Source of the DNA: Mycolicibacter engbaekii
GTDB lineage: Bacteria; Actinomycetota; Actinomycetes; Mycobacteriales; Mycobacteriaceae
DNA length: 64,000 nt
Assembly (NCBI RefSeq): GCF_002101585.1
Contig: NZ_LQOT01000019.1
Span: forward strand, 1-64,000
Direction: 5' to 3'
How positions within the stretch are numbered: position 1 is the stretch's first letter; each line of letters opens with the position of its first letter. Positions 32,454-40,577 of this stretch are shown here, piece by piece. Under the pieces are notes generated by a model that did not search any database, was not told the origin of the DNA, and was given only the letters and a program-made list of their open reading frames with translations. The position numbers and the translations under genes were made by a program.

Positions 32454-34160
32454 TCACTGGGTGCCCTCGGCATACCAGGTCCGGAACTCGGCGTAGTTGG
32501 GCATCTCTTCGGAGTTCGCCTTCGGATCGATGCAGACGTGGATGACCGCGGTCCCGCCGGTGGCGTAGGCCCGCTCGATCGCCGGCCCGATCTGAGCCTC
32601 GTCGTCGACGTACTCCCCATGGCAGCCCATGCCCTCGGCGATCTTGTCGAACCGGACGTCTTTGCTCCAGTGCACGCCCGGTTGCGGCGAAGGCTGCTCG
32701 AAGGTGCGCTTGTACACCCCCACCTCCAGGCCCCATTGGTGGTCCACGCCCACCACGCAGACCAGCGGCAGGCGCAGCCGGGCCGCGGTCTCCAGCTCGG
32801 CGATGTGGAACAGGAACGCCGAGTCGCTGGTCAGCAGCATCACCGGCCGCTTGCCGCCCTCGGCGACCGAGGCCCCCACGGCATAGGGCAGTCCGGTGCC
32901 CAGGTGCCCGAAGTTCTGGTTCCACATCACGTCGTGCGGTTTGGCCTGCGAATAGGTCCACTGGAAGATCACCGTCGCGCCGCCGTCGCGGACCATGATG
33001 CCGTCGGACGGGAAGGCTTTGGTGGCCTCGACCACGAAGCGCGCCGGATGCACCGGGCTGCGCCCCGCGGGTGCGGTTCGGGCCAACTCGGCGAGCTGGT
33101 CGGCATCCTGTTCGATCCACCTGGCCAGCTCCGGCGACGGTGTGCGGGGACTGTCCTTGAGCGCGTCGACAAGCTGCGGCACGATGCCGCGCAGGTCGCC
33201 CACCAGCGGCACGTCCACCGGCCGGTTCACCCCGATCGCCGTCGGGTCCTGCTCGACGTAGATCCACTTGCGTTCGGCGTTCTTGTCCGCCCAGTGCCGG
33301 GTGGTGCCGTAGTGCACCGGCTCGCCCAGCTCGGTGCCCAGCGCCACGCAGACATCGGAGCCGGTGACGGCTTCGACGGCCGCGGTGGAGAAACCGTAGG
33401 GGAAGGTGCGCTCTTCCAGGCCGGGGATGAACGCGGTGCCGCCGGACGTCTGGATCACCGGGCAGGCCATCAGCCCAGCCAGCTCGGCGACCGCGGCCGC
33501 GCTGCGTGAGGTGTGCACCCCGTGGCCCACCAGCAGGATCGGGCTGGCCGCGTTGCGGATGATCTCGGCGGCATCGGCGATCTCGGCCGCACCGGCACGC
33601 TGGTTGACCAGCCGATAGCGGTGCGGCTCAGGCGGGGCCGCGACGTCGAGTTCTTCGAGGATCACGTGTGAGGGGTATTCGATGTAGGCCGGGCCGGGAG
33701 TGCCCGACAGCGCGCGGCGAATCGCCTCGTGCACGATCTCGTCGGTCTGGTCGGCGTACTCGATCGACGCGCTGTATTTGACCGACGGCGTGAAAAGTTC
33801 TTCCTGGCGCACGAACTGGATCCGCCCGCGCCGCACCCGCCGCTCGGTGATACGGGCGCGCTGGCCGCCCAGGAACACCACCGGGGAGTTCTCCACCTTC
33901 GCGCACATCATCGCCCCGGCGATATTGGCGACTCCCGGCCCCAGGGTGCCGATGCACAGGCCCGGCCGGCCGGTCATCCGGGAGGCCGCTTCGGCCATGA
34001 AGCCCGCACTTTCCTCGTGGTGCGGCGCCACCACCGACCAGCCGCGCTGTTCGGCCTCGACGAACATGTGCACGAAGTTGGGGTCGGGAATACCGAACAG
34101 CGTGTTGACGCCCTCGGCCTCGAACAGCTCCAGAATCCGGCGATATACGGGTACACCCAC
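32454..34160 (-). CDS. Thiamine-diphosphate enzyme (acetolactate synthase / acyl-CoA lyase-like)
   Basis: 568 residues with the three ThDP-enzyme domains: N-terminal PYR with catalytic Glu49 (APHHEESAGFMAEAA), central Rossmann-like domain (about 190-330), C-terminal PP domain. The metal-binding motif normally GDG...NN reads TSDSAFLF...GVDHQWG: Asp is kept, the flanking Gly residues are Ser, and the second ligand Asn is Asp. It could be a 2-hydroxyacyl-CoA lyase, oxalyl-CoA-type decarboxylase or carboligase. With CaiB-type transferases around it a CoA-linked substrate is plausible. Its start is separated by 24 bases from the next dehydrogenase gene. Confidence 0.8.
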   Translation of the reverse strand: MGVPVYRRILELFEAEGVNTLFGIPDPNFVHMFVEAEQRGWSVVAPHHEESAGFMAEAASRMTGRPGLCIGTLGPGVANIAGAMMCAKVENSPVVFLGGQRARITERRVRRGRIQFVRQEELFTPSVKYSASIEYADQTDEIVHEAIRRALSGTPGPAYIEYPSHVILEELDVAAPPEPHRYRLVNQRAGAAEIADAAEIIRNAASPILLVGHGVHTSRSAAAVAELAGLMACPVIQTSGGTAFIPGLEERTFPYGFSTAAVEAVTGSDVCVALGTELGEPVHYGTTRHWADKNAERKWIYVEQDPTAIGVNRPVDVPLVGDLRGIVPQLVDALKDSPRTPSPELARWIEQDADQLAELARTAPAGRSPVHPARFVVEATKAFPSDGIMVRDGGATVIFQWTYSQAKPHDVMWNQNFGHLGTGLPYAVGASVAEGGKRPVMLLTSDSAFLFHIAELETAARLRLPLVCVVGVDHQWGLEVGVYKRTFEQPSPQPGVHWSKDVRFDKIAEGMGCHGEYVDDEAQIGPAIERAYATGGTAVIHVCIDPKANSEEMPNYAEFRTWYAEGTQ

Positions 34161-34184
34161 GGTCGAAACTCCTTGCTTTTCTTA

Positions 34185-35198
34185 TCAGTACCGCTGAGTC
34201 AAACGTTTCCGGTGGGCTGCCGGCGATCCGAACAGCGACCGGTTGAGGGTGGCGCGCTTGAGGTAGACGTGGATGCCGCTCTCCCACGTGTAGCCGATGC
34301 CGCCGTGCAGTTGCAGTGCCTTGCCGACGACGTCGACGGCGGCGGCACAGGTGTAGGACTTCGCCATGGACACCGCGGCCTCGGTGTCCGGTCCGTTGCC
34401 CACCAGCGCATCCACCGCGTCGTGCACCAGGACGCGGGCCATCGAGACCTGCACCAGCATGTCGGCGCAGGCGTGCTTGACGGCCTGGAAGGAGCCGATG
34501 GGGCGGCCGAACTGCTGGCGGGTCTGCGCGTAGGACACCGTCGCCGCGAGCATGGCCTGCGCCAGGCCCAGGCTGTCGCAGGCCACCGCGACGGCCGCCC
34601 GGTGGTGGGCTTCGGCTGCGCGCTGCGGCTCGGCGTAGCGCAGCACCGCCGAGTCGGCCACCGCGATCCCGTCGGCCGTGACGGCGGCAGCGCGGCGCGT
34701 CTGGTCGATCAGCGGCACCGGGGTGACCTGCAGACCGTGAGCGACGACCGCGACCTGCGCTCCGGACGGCTCGGTCGCCAGCACCAGCAGCCGGTCGGCG
34801 CCCTCGACGTCGAGCACACAGTCGGCGTGCCCGCTCAACCGCCCTCGGGCATCGATGGCGAAGGACTCCCCGATGACGGTGGCGACCTGGGTGCGGCCGG
34901 CGGCGACGTCGGCCAGCAGCGTGTTGCGCGCCGTACTGGTCTGCAGGTTGTTCAGCACCCCCACCGTCAGCACCGCGCTGCCCAGGAAGGGTGTCTGCGC
35001 GGCGGCGCGGCCCAACTCCTGGCAGATCACCGCGGCCTCGGCGAAGGTGGCGCCCGCACCGCCGAGCTCCTCGGCAACCTCCAGGCCCAGCCAGCCGGCG
35101 TCGGCCATGGTGGGCCAGTCGACCACGCGGTCGCGGGCCAGCAGGTCGGCCGCCACGCTGCGCAGCTCGTCGTGCAGCTGGGCGAAATCGGTGGTCAC
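34185..35198 (-). CDS. Acyl-CoA dehydrogenase, small subunit type
   Basis: 337 residues from GTG 35198, overlapping the stop of the next dehydrogenase (GTGA). It has the C-terminal dehydrogenase pattern (YAQTRQQFGRPIGSFQAVKH, LQLHGGIGYTWESGIHVYLKRA is the Glu-containing box, read here as about residues 290-311), but the middle FAD motif is degenerate. Short, asymmetric FadE proteins like this form heterotetramers with an adjacent partner in steroid side-chain and ring catabolism. The partner is very likely the gene at 35195. Confidence 0.85.
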   Translation of the reverse strand: MTTDFAQLHDELRSVAADLLARDRVVDWPTMADAGWLGLEVAEELGGAGATFAEAAVICQELGRAAAQTPFLGSAVLTVGVLNNLQTSTARNTLLADVAAGRTQVATVIGESFAIDARGRLSGHADCVLDVEGADRLLVLATEPSGAQVAVVAHGLQVTPVPLIDQTRRAAAVTADGIAVADSAVLRYAEPQRAAEAHHRAAVAVACDSLGLAQAMLAATVSYAQTRQQFGRPIGSFQAVKHACADMLVQVSMARVLVHDAVDALVGNGPDTEAAVSMAKSYTCAAAVDVVGKALQLHGGIGYTWESGIHVYLKRATLNRSLFGSPAAHRKRLTQRY

Positions 35199-36409
35199 GG
35201 CGCACTCGGCTCTCTGGGCAGGCCGAGGCCGCGTTCGCCGATGATGGTGCGCTGGATCTCGCTGGACCCACCGGGAATGGTCCATTCCCAGGAGCCGATG
35301 AAATCCAGCACCCACGATCCGGATTCCCAGCCGCTGGACAGCGGCTTGTCCAGCACGGTGTGGGCGCCCACGCCGCCGATCTCGGTGCCGAAGTCGGTGA
35401 GCCGCTGCAGCAATTCGCTGTAGCAGAGCTTCACGATCGAGGCGTCGGCCGGCCCAGCGGTGCCGGCTTCGACGTCGCGCACCAGTTTGCGGCACATGCT
35501 GCGCAGGCCCGTGATCTCGGTCTCCAGCTGGGCCAGCCGGTCGGCTGTCACCGGGTCGTCGACCGGGGCGGCCTGCAGCAGCCAACGCAGACCCGCACAG
35601 CCCAGGCGCTCGGACAGCTCGAGCATGGTCATGCCGCGTTCGGCGCCCAGCGTCGCCTGCGCCACCTGCCATCCGGCGTTCTCCGCGCCGATCAGGTTGG
35701 CCGCCGGGATCACGACGTCGTCGAGGAAGATCTCGCAGAAGTGCTGATCGCCGACGGCGTTTCGGATCGGCCGTACCTGCACCCCGGGAGTGGCCATGTC
35801 CAGCAGGAAGTACGAGATGCCCTTGCGTTTGGGGGCGTGCGGGTCGGTGCGGGCCAACAGCAGGCACCACTGGGCGTAGCGGGCGCCGCTGGCCCACAGC
35901 TTCTGGCCGTTGACCACATAGTCGCCGCCCACGCGGCGCGCGGTGGTGCGCAGCGAGGCCAGATCCGAGCCCGCCTCGGGTTCGGAGAAGCCCTGCACCC
36001 AGATCTCGCCGTCGAGGATCGCCGGCAGATGGCGGCGGCGCTGTTCCTCGGTGCCCGCGGCCAGCAGTGTCGCCGCGGCGTGGTGGATGCCGACGAAAGC
36101 CAGCACCAACCGGGGGGCGTCGTGGGCGGCCAGTTCCTGATAGAGCACGGCCTGGTCGGCCACCGACATCCCGCCGCCCCATTCGCGCGGCCAGTGCGGG
36201 ACGGCGAACCCGGCGCTGTGCAGGGTGGCGAACCAGGCGCGCTGGAAGTCGACGAATTCACGCTCGCTCACGCCGGTCTGGGCGCTCCGCCAGTCGGCCG
36301 GGATGTTGTCGCGACACCACTGCCGCACCCGGAGCCGGAAATCGGTGGGTTCATGCGGCGGTTCCAGCTTCGCCTCTCCTCCGTCGAACCTCGCTGAACC
36401 GCCGGTCAT
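35195..36409 (-). CDS. Acyl-CoA dehydrogenase, large subunit type, with repeat-derived N-terminus
   Basis: 404 residues. Core motifs GFSEPEAGSDLASLRT, KLWASGARYAQWC and GGSSEIQRTIIGERGLGLP are intact. The first about 16 residues (TGGSARFDGGEAKLEP) are encoded by a 49-bp palindromic repeat (36356-36404) that also occurs inside an unrelated gene at 61183. The true start may therefore be downstream, or the repeat was inserted in frame. Likely partner of the small dehydrogenase at 34185; the stop overlaps its start. Confidence 0.88.
   Translation of the reverse strand: MTGGSARFDGGEAKLEPPHEPTDFRLRVRQWCRDNIPADWRSAQTGVSEREFVDFQRAWFATLHSAGFAVPHWPREWGGGMSVADQAVLYQELAAHDAPRLVLAFVGIHHAAATLLAAGTEEQRRRHLPAILDGEIWVQGFSEPEAGSDLASLRTTARRVGGDYVVNGQKLWASGARYAQWCLLLARTDPHAPKRKGISYFLLDMATPGVQVRPIRNAVGDQHFCEIFLDDVVIPAANLIGAENAGWQVAQATLGAERGMTMLELSERLGCAGLRWLLQAAPVDDPVTADRLAQLETEITGLRSMCRKLVRDVEAGTAGPADASIVKLCYSELLQRLTDFGTEIGGVGAHTVLDKPLSSGWESGSWVLDFIGSWEWTIPGGSSEIQRTIIGERGLGLPREPSAP
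36356..36404 (-). repeat. 49-bp palindromic repeat, copy B (inside dehydrogenase gene)
   Basis: Ends are perfect 9-base inverted repeats (cggcggttc / gaaccgccg). Reading on the minus strand it matches 61183-61231 at 44 of 49 positions. The centre contains a ggagaggcgaagct run. It lies in frame at the start of the dehydrogenase. Confidence 0.8.
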
Positions 36410-37188
36410 CGCCGGGCCGCCCGCTCCGCGAAGGCGAGCAGGCGCTGCCGGTGTTCGGCGGTCTTCATGGTGGCCACTTCCGCGGCGAACCCGGCCTGCA
36501 GCGGCCCGCCCAGCACCTGGGACAGGTACATGTTGACCACGCGCTTGGTGCCCTGCAGCGCCTCGGGAGGCTGGGCGGCCAGCCGGGCCGCCAGCTGATG
36601 GGCTTGCGGCAGCAGTTCCTCGGGCGCCACCGCGCGGCTGGCCAGGCCGAGCTCGACGGCGGTGGCGGCGTCGATGCGATCACCGGTGTAGAGGTATTCG
36701 CGGGACCGCAGGATCGGGGTGATCAGGGGCCACAGGGCGGCTCCGCCGTCACCGGCGACCAGACCGACCGCCACGTGCGGATCGGCCAGGTAGGCGGTCT
36801 GGGCGATCAACACGATGTCGCAGAGCACCGCGACGCTGCATCCCAGCCCGACGGCGGAGCCGTTGACGGCCGCGATGACCGGCAGCGGGAAGCGCAGCAT
36901 CTCTTCGATGATCTGAGCCCCTTCGCGGATGCTCTCGTCGCGGGCGGATTCGTCATCGAGAAACGTGGTGATCCAGCCCAGGTCGCCGCCGGCGGAGAAC
37001 GCCCGCCCGGCGCCGGTCAGCACCACGACCCGGATCTCCTTGTCGGCGGCCAGCTGGCGCCACACATTGGCCAGGCCCCAGTGCAGGTCGGCGTTGACGC
37101 TGTTGAGCTCGTCGGGCCGGTTGAGCGTGACAGTCCGGACCGGACCGTCCCCGGTGACCGTGATTGCCTGCGGCAGATCGTATTTCAT
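36406..37188 (-). CDS. Enoyl-CoA hydratase
   Basis: 260 residues from ATG 37188, overlapping the next upstream stop (ATGA). Crotonase motifs: VTLNRPDELNSVN, oxyanion hole TGAGRAFSAGGDLGW, AVNGSAVGLGCSVAVLCDIV, and DPHVAVGLVAGDGGAALWPL with Asp near the second catalytic position. It lies between two dehydrogenase pairs in one leftward operon, so it probably hydrates the enoyl-CoA made by one of them. Confidence 0.88.
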   Translation of the reverse strand: MKYDLPQAITVTGDGPVRTVTLNRPDELNSVNADLHWGLANVWRQLAADKEIRVVVLTGAGRAFSAGGDLGWITTFLDDESARDESIREGAQIIEEMLRFPLPVIAAVNGSAVGLGCSVAVLCDIVLIAQTAYLADPHVAVGLVAGDGGAALWPLITPILRSREYLYTGDRIDAATAVELGLASRAVAPEELLPQAHQLAARLAAQPPEALQGTKRVVNMYLSQVLGGPLQAGFAAEVATMKTAEHRQRLLAFAERAARR

Positions 37189-38102
37189 GAGTACAGTCCC
37201 GTCAGACCGGTACGCGGGGCGCGGCGGGCCAGCCGGTCGCGGGTCGCTGCCAGCCCCCAGGGCAGGCGCCGCAGCGGCTGGCTGTAGCGCGACAGCCACG
37301 ACAGCGCGGTCTCGTCGCAGAATCCGACGGCACCGTGCAGCTGGTGGCACACCCGGAACACCACGTCGGCGGCCTCCAGCGCCGCCGAACGCAGTGCCAG
37401 TGCGTCATCGACGGCTTCGGGGCGCCCGGTCGCGATGCTCCACAGTGCGTATTTGGCCAGCATGTCCAGCCCGGCGCGCTCCACCTCGGCGTCGGTGAGC
37501 TGGAACTGAACACCCTGAAATTTCGAGAGCGCCTGGCCGAACTGCTCACGCAGCTGCACGTGGGAGATGGTGAGATCCATTGCCCGGTCCAGCATTCCCA
37601 GCAAGGTCCAGCACGGCAGCGTCAGTGCCAGGGCGATGTCGCCGGCGCCGCCGGTGTCGACTTCGGCCAGGGTCAGCTCGGCCACCAGGGCGGGCCGGGT
37701 CTGCGACTGGGCCACCACGGTGCTGCGAACACCGGCCAACGTGACCGCCGCCCAGCGCTTGGTCAGTCCCGCCACCGGTCCGGACGGCAGCTGCTCGGCC
37801 ACCACGATCAGCCCGTCGACGTCGAGATCCTCGGGTGCAGAGAGACATTCGGCCACCGGGTATGGCAACGCCCAGTACCCGGCGCTGCGGCACAGGGCGG
37901 CGGCCGCCTCGAGTTCGGCGGCATCGGCGCGGGGCTTGAGTTCGGCTGCCCCCAGCTCGCGCAGAATCGGGCCGACCAGGTGCTCCCGGATGCCCGGGTC
38001 GGCGTCGGCGCGCAGCACCAGCTCGTCGCCGCCGGCGGCTTCGAAGGCGCGGCGCGCCGACCGCCCGTACTCTTGGGCTTCGCTGCCCAGTTCCAGGTTC
38101 AT
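37185..38102 (-). CDS. Acyl-CoA dehydrogenase, small subunit type
   Basis: 305 residues from ATG 38102. Like 34185, a short divergent dehydrogenase with a weak FAD middle region but a recognisable C-terminal half: LREQFGQALSKFQGVQFQLT and CHQLHGAVGFCDETALSWLS. It probably pairs with the full-length dehydrogenase at 38099, which it overlaps by four bases (ATGA). Paired FadE genes of this kind are characteristic of steroid and branched-chain acyl-CoA oxidation. Confidence 0.82.
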   Translation of the reverse strand: MNLELGSEAQEYGRSARRAFEAAGGDELVLRADADPGIREHLVGPILRELGAAELKPRADAAELEAAAALCRSAGYWALPYPVAECLSAPEDLDVDGLIVVAEQLPSGPVAGLTKRWAAVTLAGVRSTVVAQSQTRPALVAELTLAEVDTGGAGDIALALTLPCWTLLGMLDRAMDLTISHVQLREQFGQALSKFQGVQFQLTDAEVERAGLDMLAKYALWSIATGRPEAVDDALALRSAALEAADVVFRVCHQLHGAVGFCDETALSWLSRYSQPLRRLPWGLAATRDRLARRAPRTGLTGLYS

Positions 38103-39268
38103 CGCGGCGCCGCCAGCAGGGCACGCGACAACAGGATGCGTTGCATCTCGATGCTTCCCGAAGACACAGTGGCCGCCTGCGAATAGCGCCAATGGTCTTG
38201 GACCTCGGCGCGGAACCATCGCGCCTGCGGCTCGTCGGGCGCTTCGGCGGCGATCTCCATCAGCACTTCCGCACTCTCGTGATCCAGCCGGGTGACCGCG
38301 ATGCGGTAGGCGGCGGCATCACCGGGCGCCACCTGGCCCCCGGCTTGCAAGGCCACCACACGGTAGGCCATCAGCCGGGCTCGCCGGCAATGGGTGAGCA
38401 TGCGCACCCACCGCGCGATCAGCTCTGCCGGCAGGGCGTCCCAGCGCACGCCCAGGACGTGCGGCGCTGCGGCCAGCAGTCGTTCGCAGCGGGCGTAGCG
38501 GGCGATGCCGACCCGCTCGAAAGCCATCACGTCGGCCACGATCGACCAGCCGGCGTCGACCTGGCCGAGCACGTCGGCGTCGGTGACGCGCAGGTTGTCG
38601 AAGAACACCTCGTTGAGATGGTGCGGGCCCATCATGGTGCCCAGCGGGCGAACGGTGATCGCGGGGTCGTTCATCGGAACCAGGAACACGGTCAGGCCCT
38701 GCTGCTTTTTGGTCACGGACCCCTCCCCGACGCGGGTGGTGCGAACCAGCAGGAAGCACCACTGCGCCATGGTCGCGTACGAGGTCCAGATCTTCTGGCC
38801 GTTGATCAGCCAGCCGTCCGCGTCACGGCGGGCGTACGTGCGCAGCGAAGCCAGATCGGAACCGGCTTCGGGCTCGGAGAACCCCTGGCACCAGATCACC
38901 TCCCCCGCCGCGATCGGCGGCAGGTGCCGTTGCTGTTGTTCGGGTGTGCCATGCCGCATGAGGATCGGGCCGACCCAGTTCACCCCCATGTACTGCGCGC
39001 CGCGCGGCTCGTGGTGCGCCCACATCTCCTCACGCACCACGGTCTGCTCCCACACCGAGGCGTCGGCGCCGCCGAACTGCGCCGGCCACGACAGGCACAG
39101 CAGCCCCTGCTCGGCCAGCAGCCGGCAGAACCGTTGCGCCGCAGCAAGGTCGGCGGGGTCATCGGTGAACGCGCCCGGGAACTGCTCGGGCATCTCCTGG
39201 TGGATCAGGTCACGCAGCCGGGCCCGTAGCTCGCCGGCCTGCGGACCCATGGCGAAGTCCAGGGTCAT
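38099..39268 (-). CDS. Acyl-CoA dehydrogenase, large subunit type
   Basis: 389 residues from ATG 39268. Motifs: GFSEPEAGSDLASLRTYARR, KIWTSYATMAQWCFLLVRT, TMMGPHHLNEVFFDNLRV, and TVSSGSIEMQRILLSRALL at the end. It is similar in motif layout to 35195. Start overlaps the CoA-transferase stop, and stop overlaps the small dehydrogenase start, so transferase, dehydrogenase pair and hydratase are one coupled unit. Confidence 0.9.
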   Translation of the reverse strand: MTLDFAMGPQAGELRARLRDLIHQEMPEQFPGAFTDDPADLAAAQRFCRLLAEQGLLCLSWPAQFGGADASVWEQTVVREEMWAHHEPRGAQYMGVNWVGPILMRHGTPEQQQRHLPPIAAGEVIWCQGFSEPEAGSDLASLRTYARRDADGWLINGQKIWTSYATMAQWCFLLVRTTRVGEGSVTKKQQGLTVFLVPMNDPAITVRPLGTMMGPHHLNEVFFDNLRVTDADVLGQVDAGWSIVADVMAFERVGIARYARCERLLAAAPHVLGVRWDALPAELIARWVRMLTHCRRARLMAYRVVALQAGGQVAPGDAAAYRIAVTRLDHESAEVLMEIAAEAPDEPQARWFRAEVQDHWRYSQAATVSSGSIEMQRILLSRALLAAPR

Positions 39269-40455
39269 GCGGTGTCCTGCCCGAGGCCCAGTTCGGCGAA
39301 GATCTCCGCGGTGTGCGCGCCCAGTTCCGGTGCGCCGCCGGCGACTTTGCCCGGCGTGCGCGACAGCCAGGTCGGAACCCCGGGGAAACGGACCGGGCCG
39401 TGCGGGGTGGCCACGGTTTCGAACAGGCCCACCGCGTTGAGGTGCGGATCGTCGAACAGCGCACCGGGGGAGTTCAGCGGGGCGGCGGGAATCTCCAGCT
39501 CCTCGAAGAGCGCCAGCCATTGTGCGGTGGTGCGTTCTTTCATGGTCTGCGCCACCAGCCCGTACACGGTGTCGATCTGCTGGGCACGCTGGGCCAGGGT
39601 GGCGTACTGCTCGCCGGCCCAGGCGGGCTGCACGGCCGCGATGAAGGCGTTCCAGTGTTTGTCGTTGTAGATCAGTGCAGCGATCCGGCCGTCGCTGGTG
39701 TCATAGGGCCGCCGGTTGGGCGCCACCGTGCGCGGGTAGACGGCCGGACCCAACGGCGGGTCGAACATCGCACCGTTGGCGTGTTCGACGAGCATGAATG
39801 AGGCCATGGTCTCGAACATCGCGACTTCGACCTCTTGGCCCTGGCCGGTTCGTTCGCGGTGGAAAAGCGCCATCATGGTGGCGTAGAGGGCGGTCAGCCC
39901 GGCGATCTTGTCGGCGATGATGGTGCCGACGTAGTCGGCGCGTCCGGTGAGCTGCTCTTGGACGGCGGGCAGACCGCATTCGGCCTGAATGGTGTCGTCG
40001 TAGGCCGGGCGGTCCGCGGCCGGCCCGCGGCGGCCGTAGCCGTAGCAGTTGGTGTAGACGATCCCGGGGTTGTGTGCGGCGACGTCGTCGTAACCCAGGC
40101 CCAGCTTCGCGATCGCTTTGGCCCGCATCGAATGGATGAACACGTCCGCGCTGCCGATCAGCGCGGTGATCGCCGCGTGCCCCGCCGCCGAGCGCAGGTC
40201 CAGCACCATGCTGCGTTTTCCGCGGTTGACGTTGACGAACACACCACTCATGTCCGGTGCCGGCCCGGCGGAGATGTAGCGGGTGGCGTCCCCCTCGGGC
40301 GGCTCGATCTTGATGACGTCGGCGCCCATGTCGGCCATGATCTGGGTGCAGTACGGGCCCATCACCATGGTGGTCAGATCGACCACGCGCACGCCGCGCA
40401 GCGGGCCGCCCACCGCAGCGTCGCCGGCGTCGGCTGCCGTCATTTGTTCGGACAA
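39265..40455 (-). CDS. Family III CoA-transferase (CaiB/BaiF)
   Basis: 396 residues. I keep the TTG start at 40455 because GGAG lies 5 bases upstream; an in-frame ATG at 40443 has no such site. Family motifs: GVRVVDLTTMVMGPYCTQIM, GADVIKIEPPEGDATRY, NRGKRSMVLDLRS, and an Asp in GTIIADKIAGLTALYA at the usual catalytic place. It probably attaches CoA to the pathway substrate. First gene of the leftward operon down to 34185 or beyond, facing the GntR cluster. Confidence 0.88.
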   Translation of the reverse strand: MSEQMTAADAGDAAVGGPLRGVRVVDLTTMVMGPYCTQIMADMGADVIKIEPPEGDATRYISAGPAPDMSGVFVNVNRGKRSMVLDLRSAAGHAAITALIGSADVFIHSMRAKAIAKLGLGYDDVAAHNPGIVYTNCYGYGRRGPAADRPAYDDTIQAECGLPAVQEQLTGRADYVGTIIADKIAGLTALYATMMALFHRERTGQGQEVEVAMFETMASFMLVEHANGAMFDPPLGPAVYPRTVAPNRRPYDTSDGRIAALIYNDKHWNAFIAAVQPAWAGEQYATLAQRAQQIDTVYGLVAQTMKERTTAQWLALFEELEIPAAPLNSPGALFDDPHLNAVGLFETVATPHGPVRFPGVPTWLSRTPGKVAGGAPELGAHTAEIFAELGLGQDTA

Positions 40456-40463
40456 AATACTCC

Positions 40464-40482
40464 GTTCTGCGTATTGCAGAAC
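40464..40482. promoter_or_regulatory. Inverted repeat between the CoA-transferase operon and the propeller gene
   Basis: gttctgc (40464-40470), 5-base spacer, gcagaac (40476-40482): perfect 7-base arms, 9 bases upstream of the TTG start. A second candidate half-palindrome, gtctggac at 40543-40550, resembles GntR/HutC sites (GT-x-TA-x-AC) and lies before the propeller gene. Both are candidate targets of the GntR regulator at 42182. Confidence 0.5.
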
Positions 40483-40577
40483 ACTATTCCGCAGGGCTTA
40501 TTCACCCGTCAAGGCCGAGAATCCCGTCCACTGCGGGCTATTGTCTGGACTAACAGAGCTTGCTAACGTCCGGAGTC

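Noticed and set aside
34185-36182. 665-codon minus-strand frame as one fused dehydrogenase
   Set aside because: Upstream of 35198 it is a different frame of the neighbouring dehydrogenase; the GTGA overlap gives the true start.
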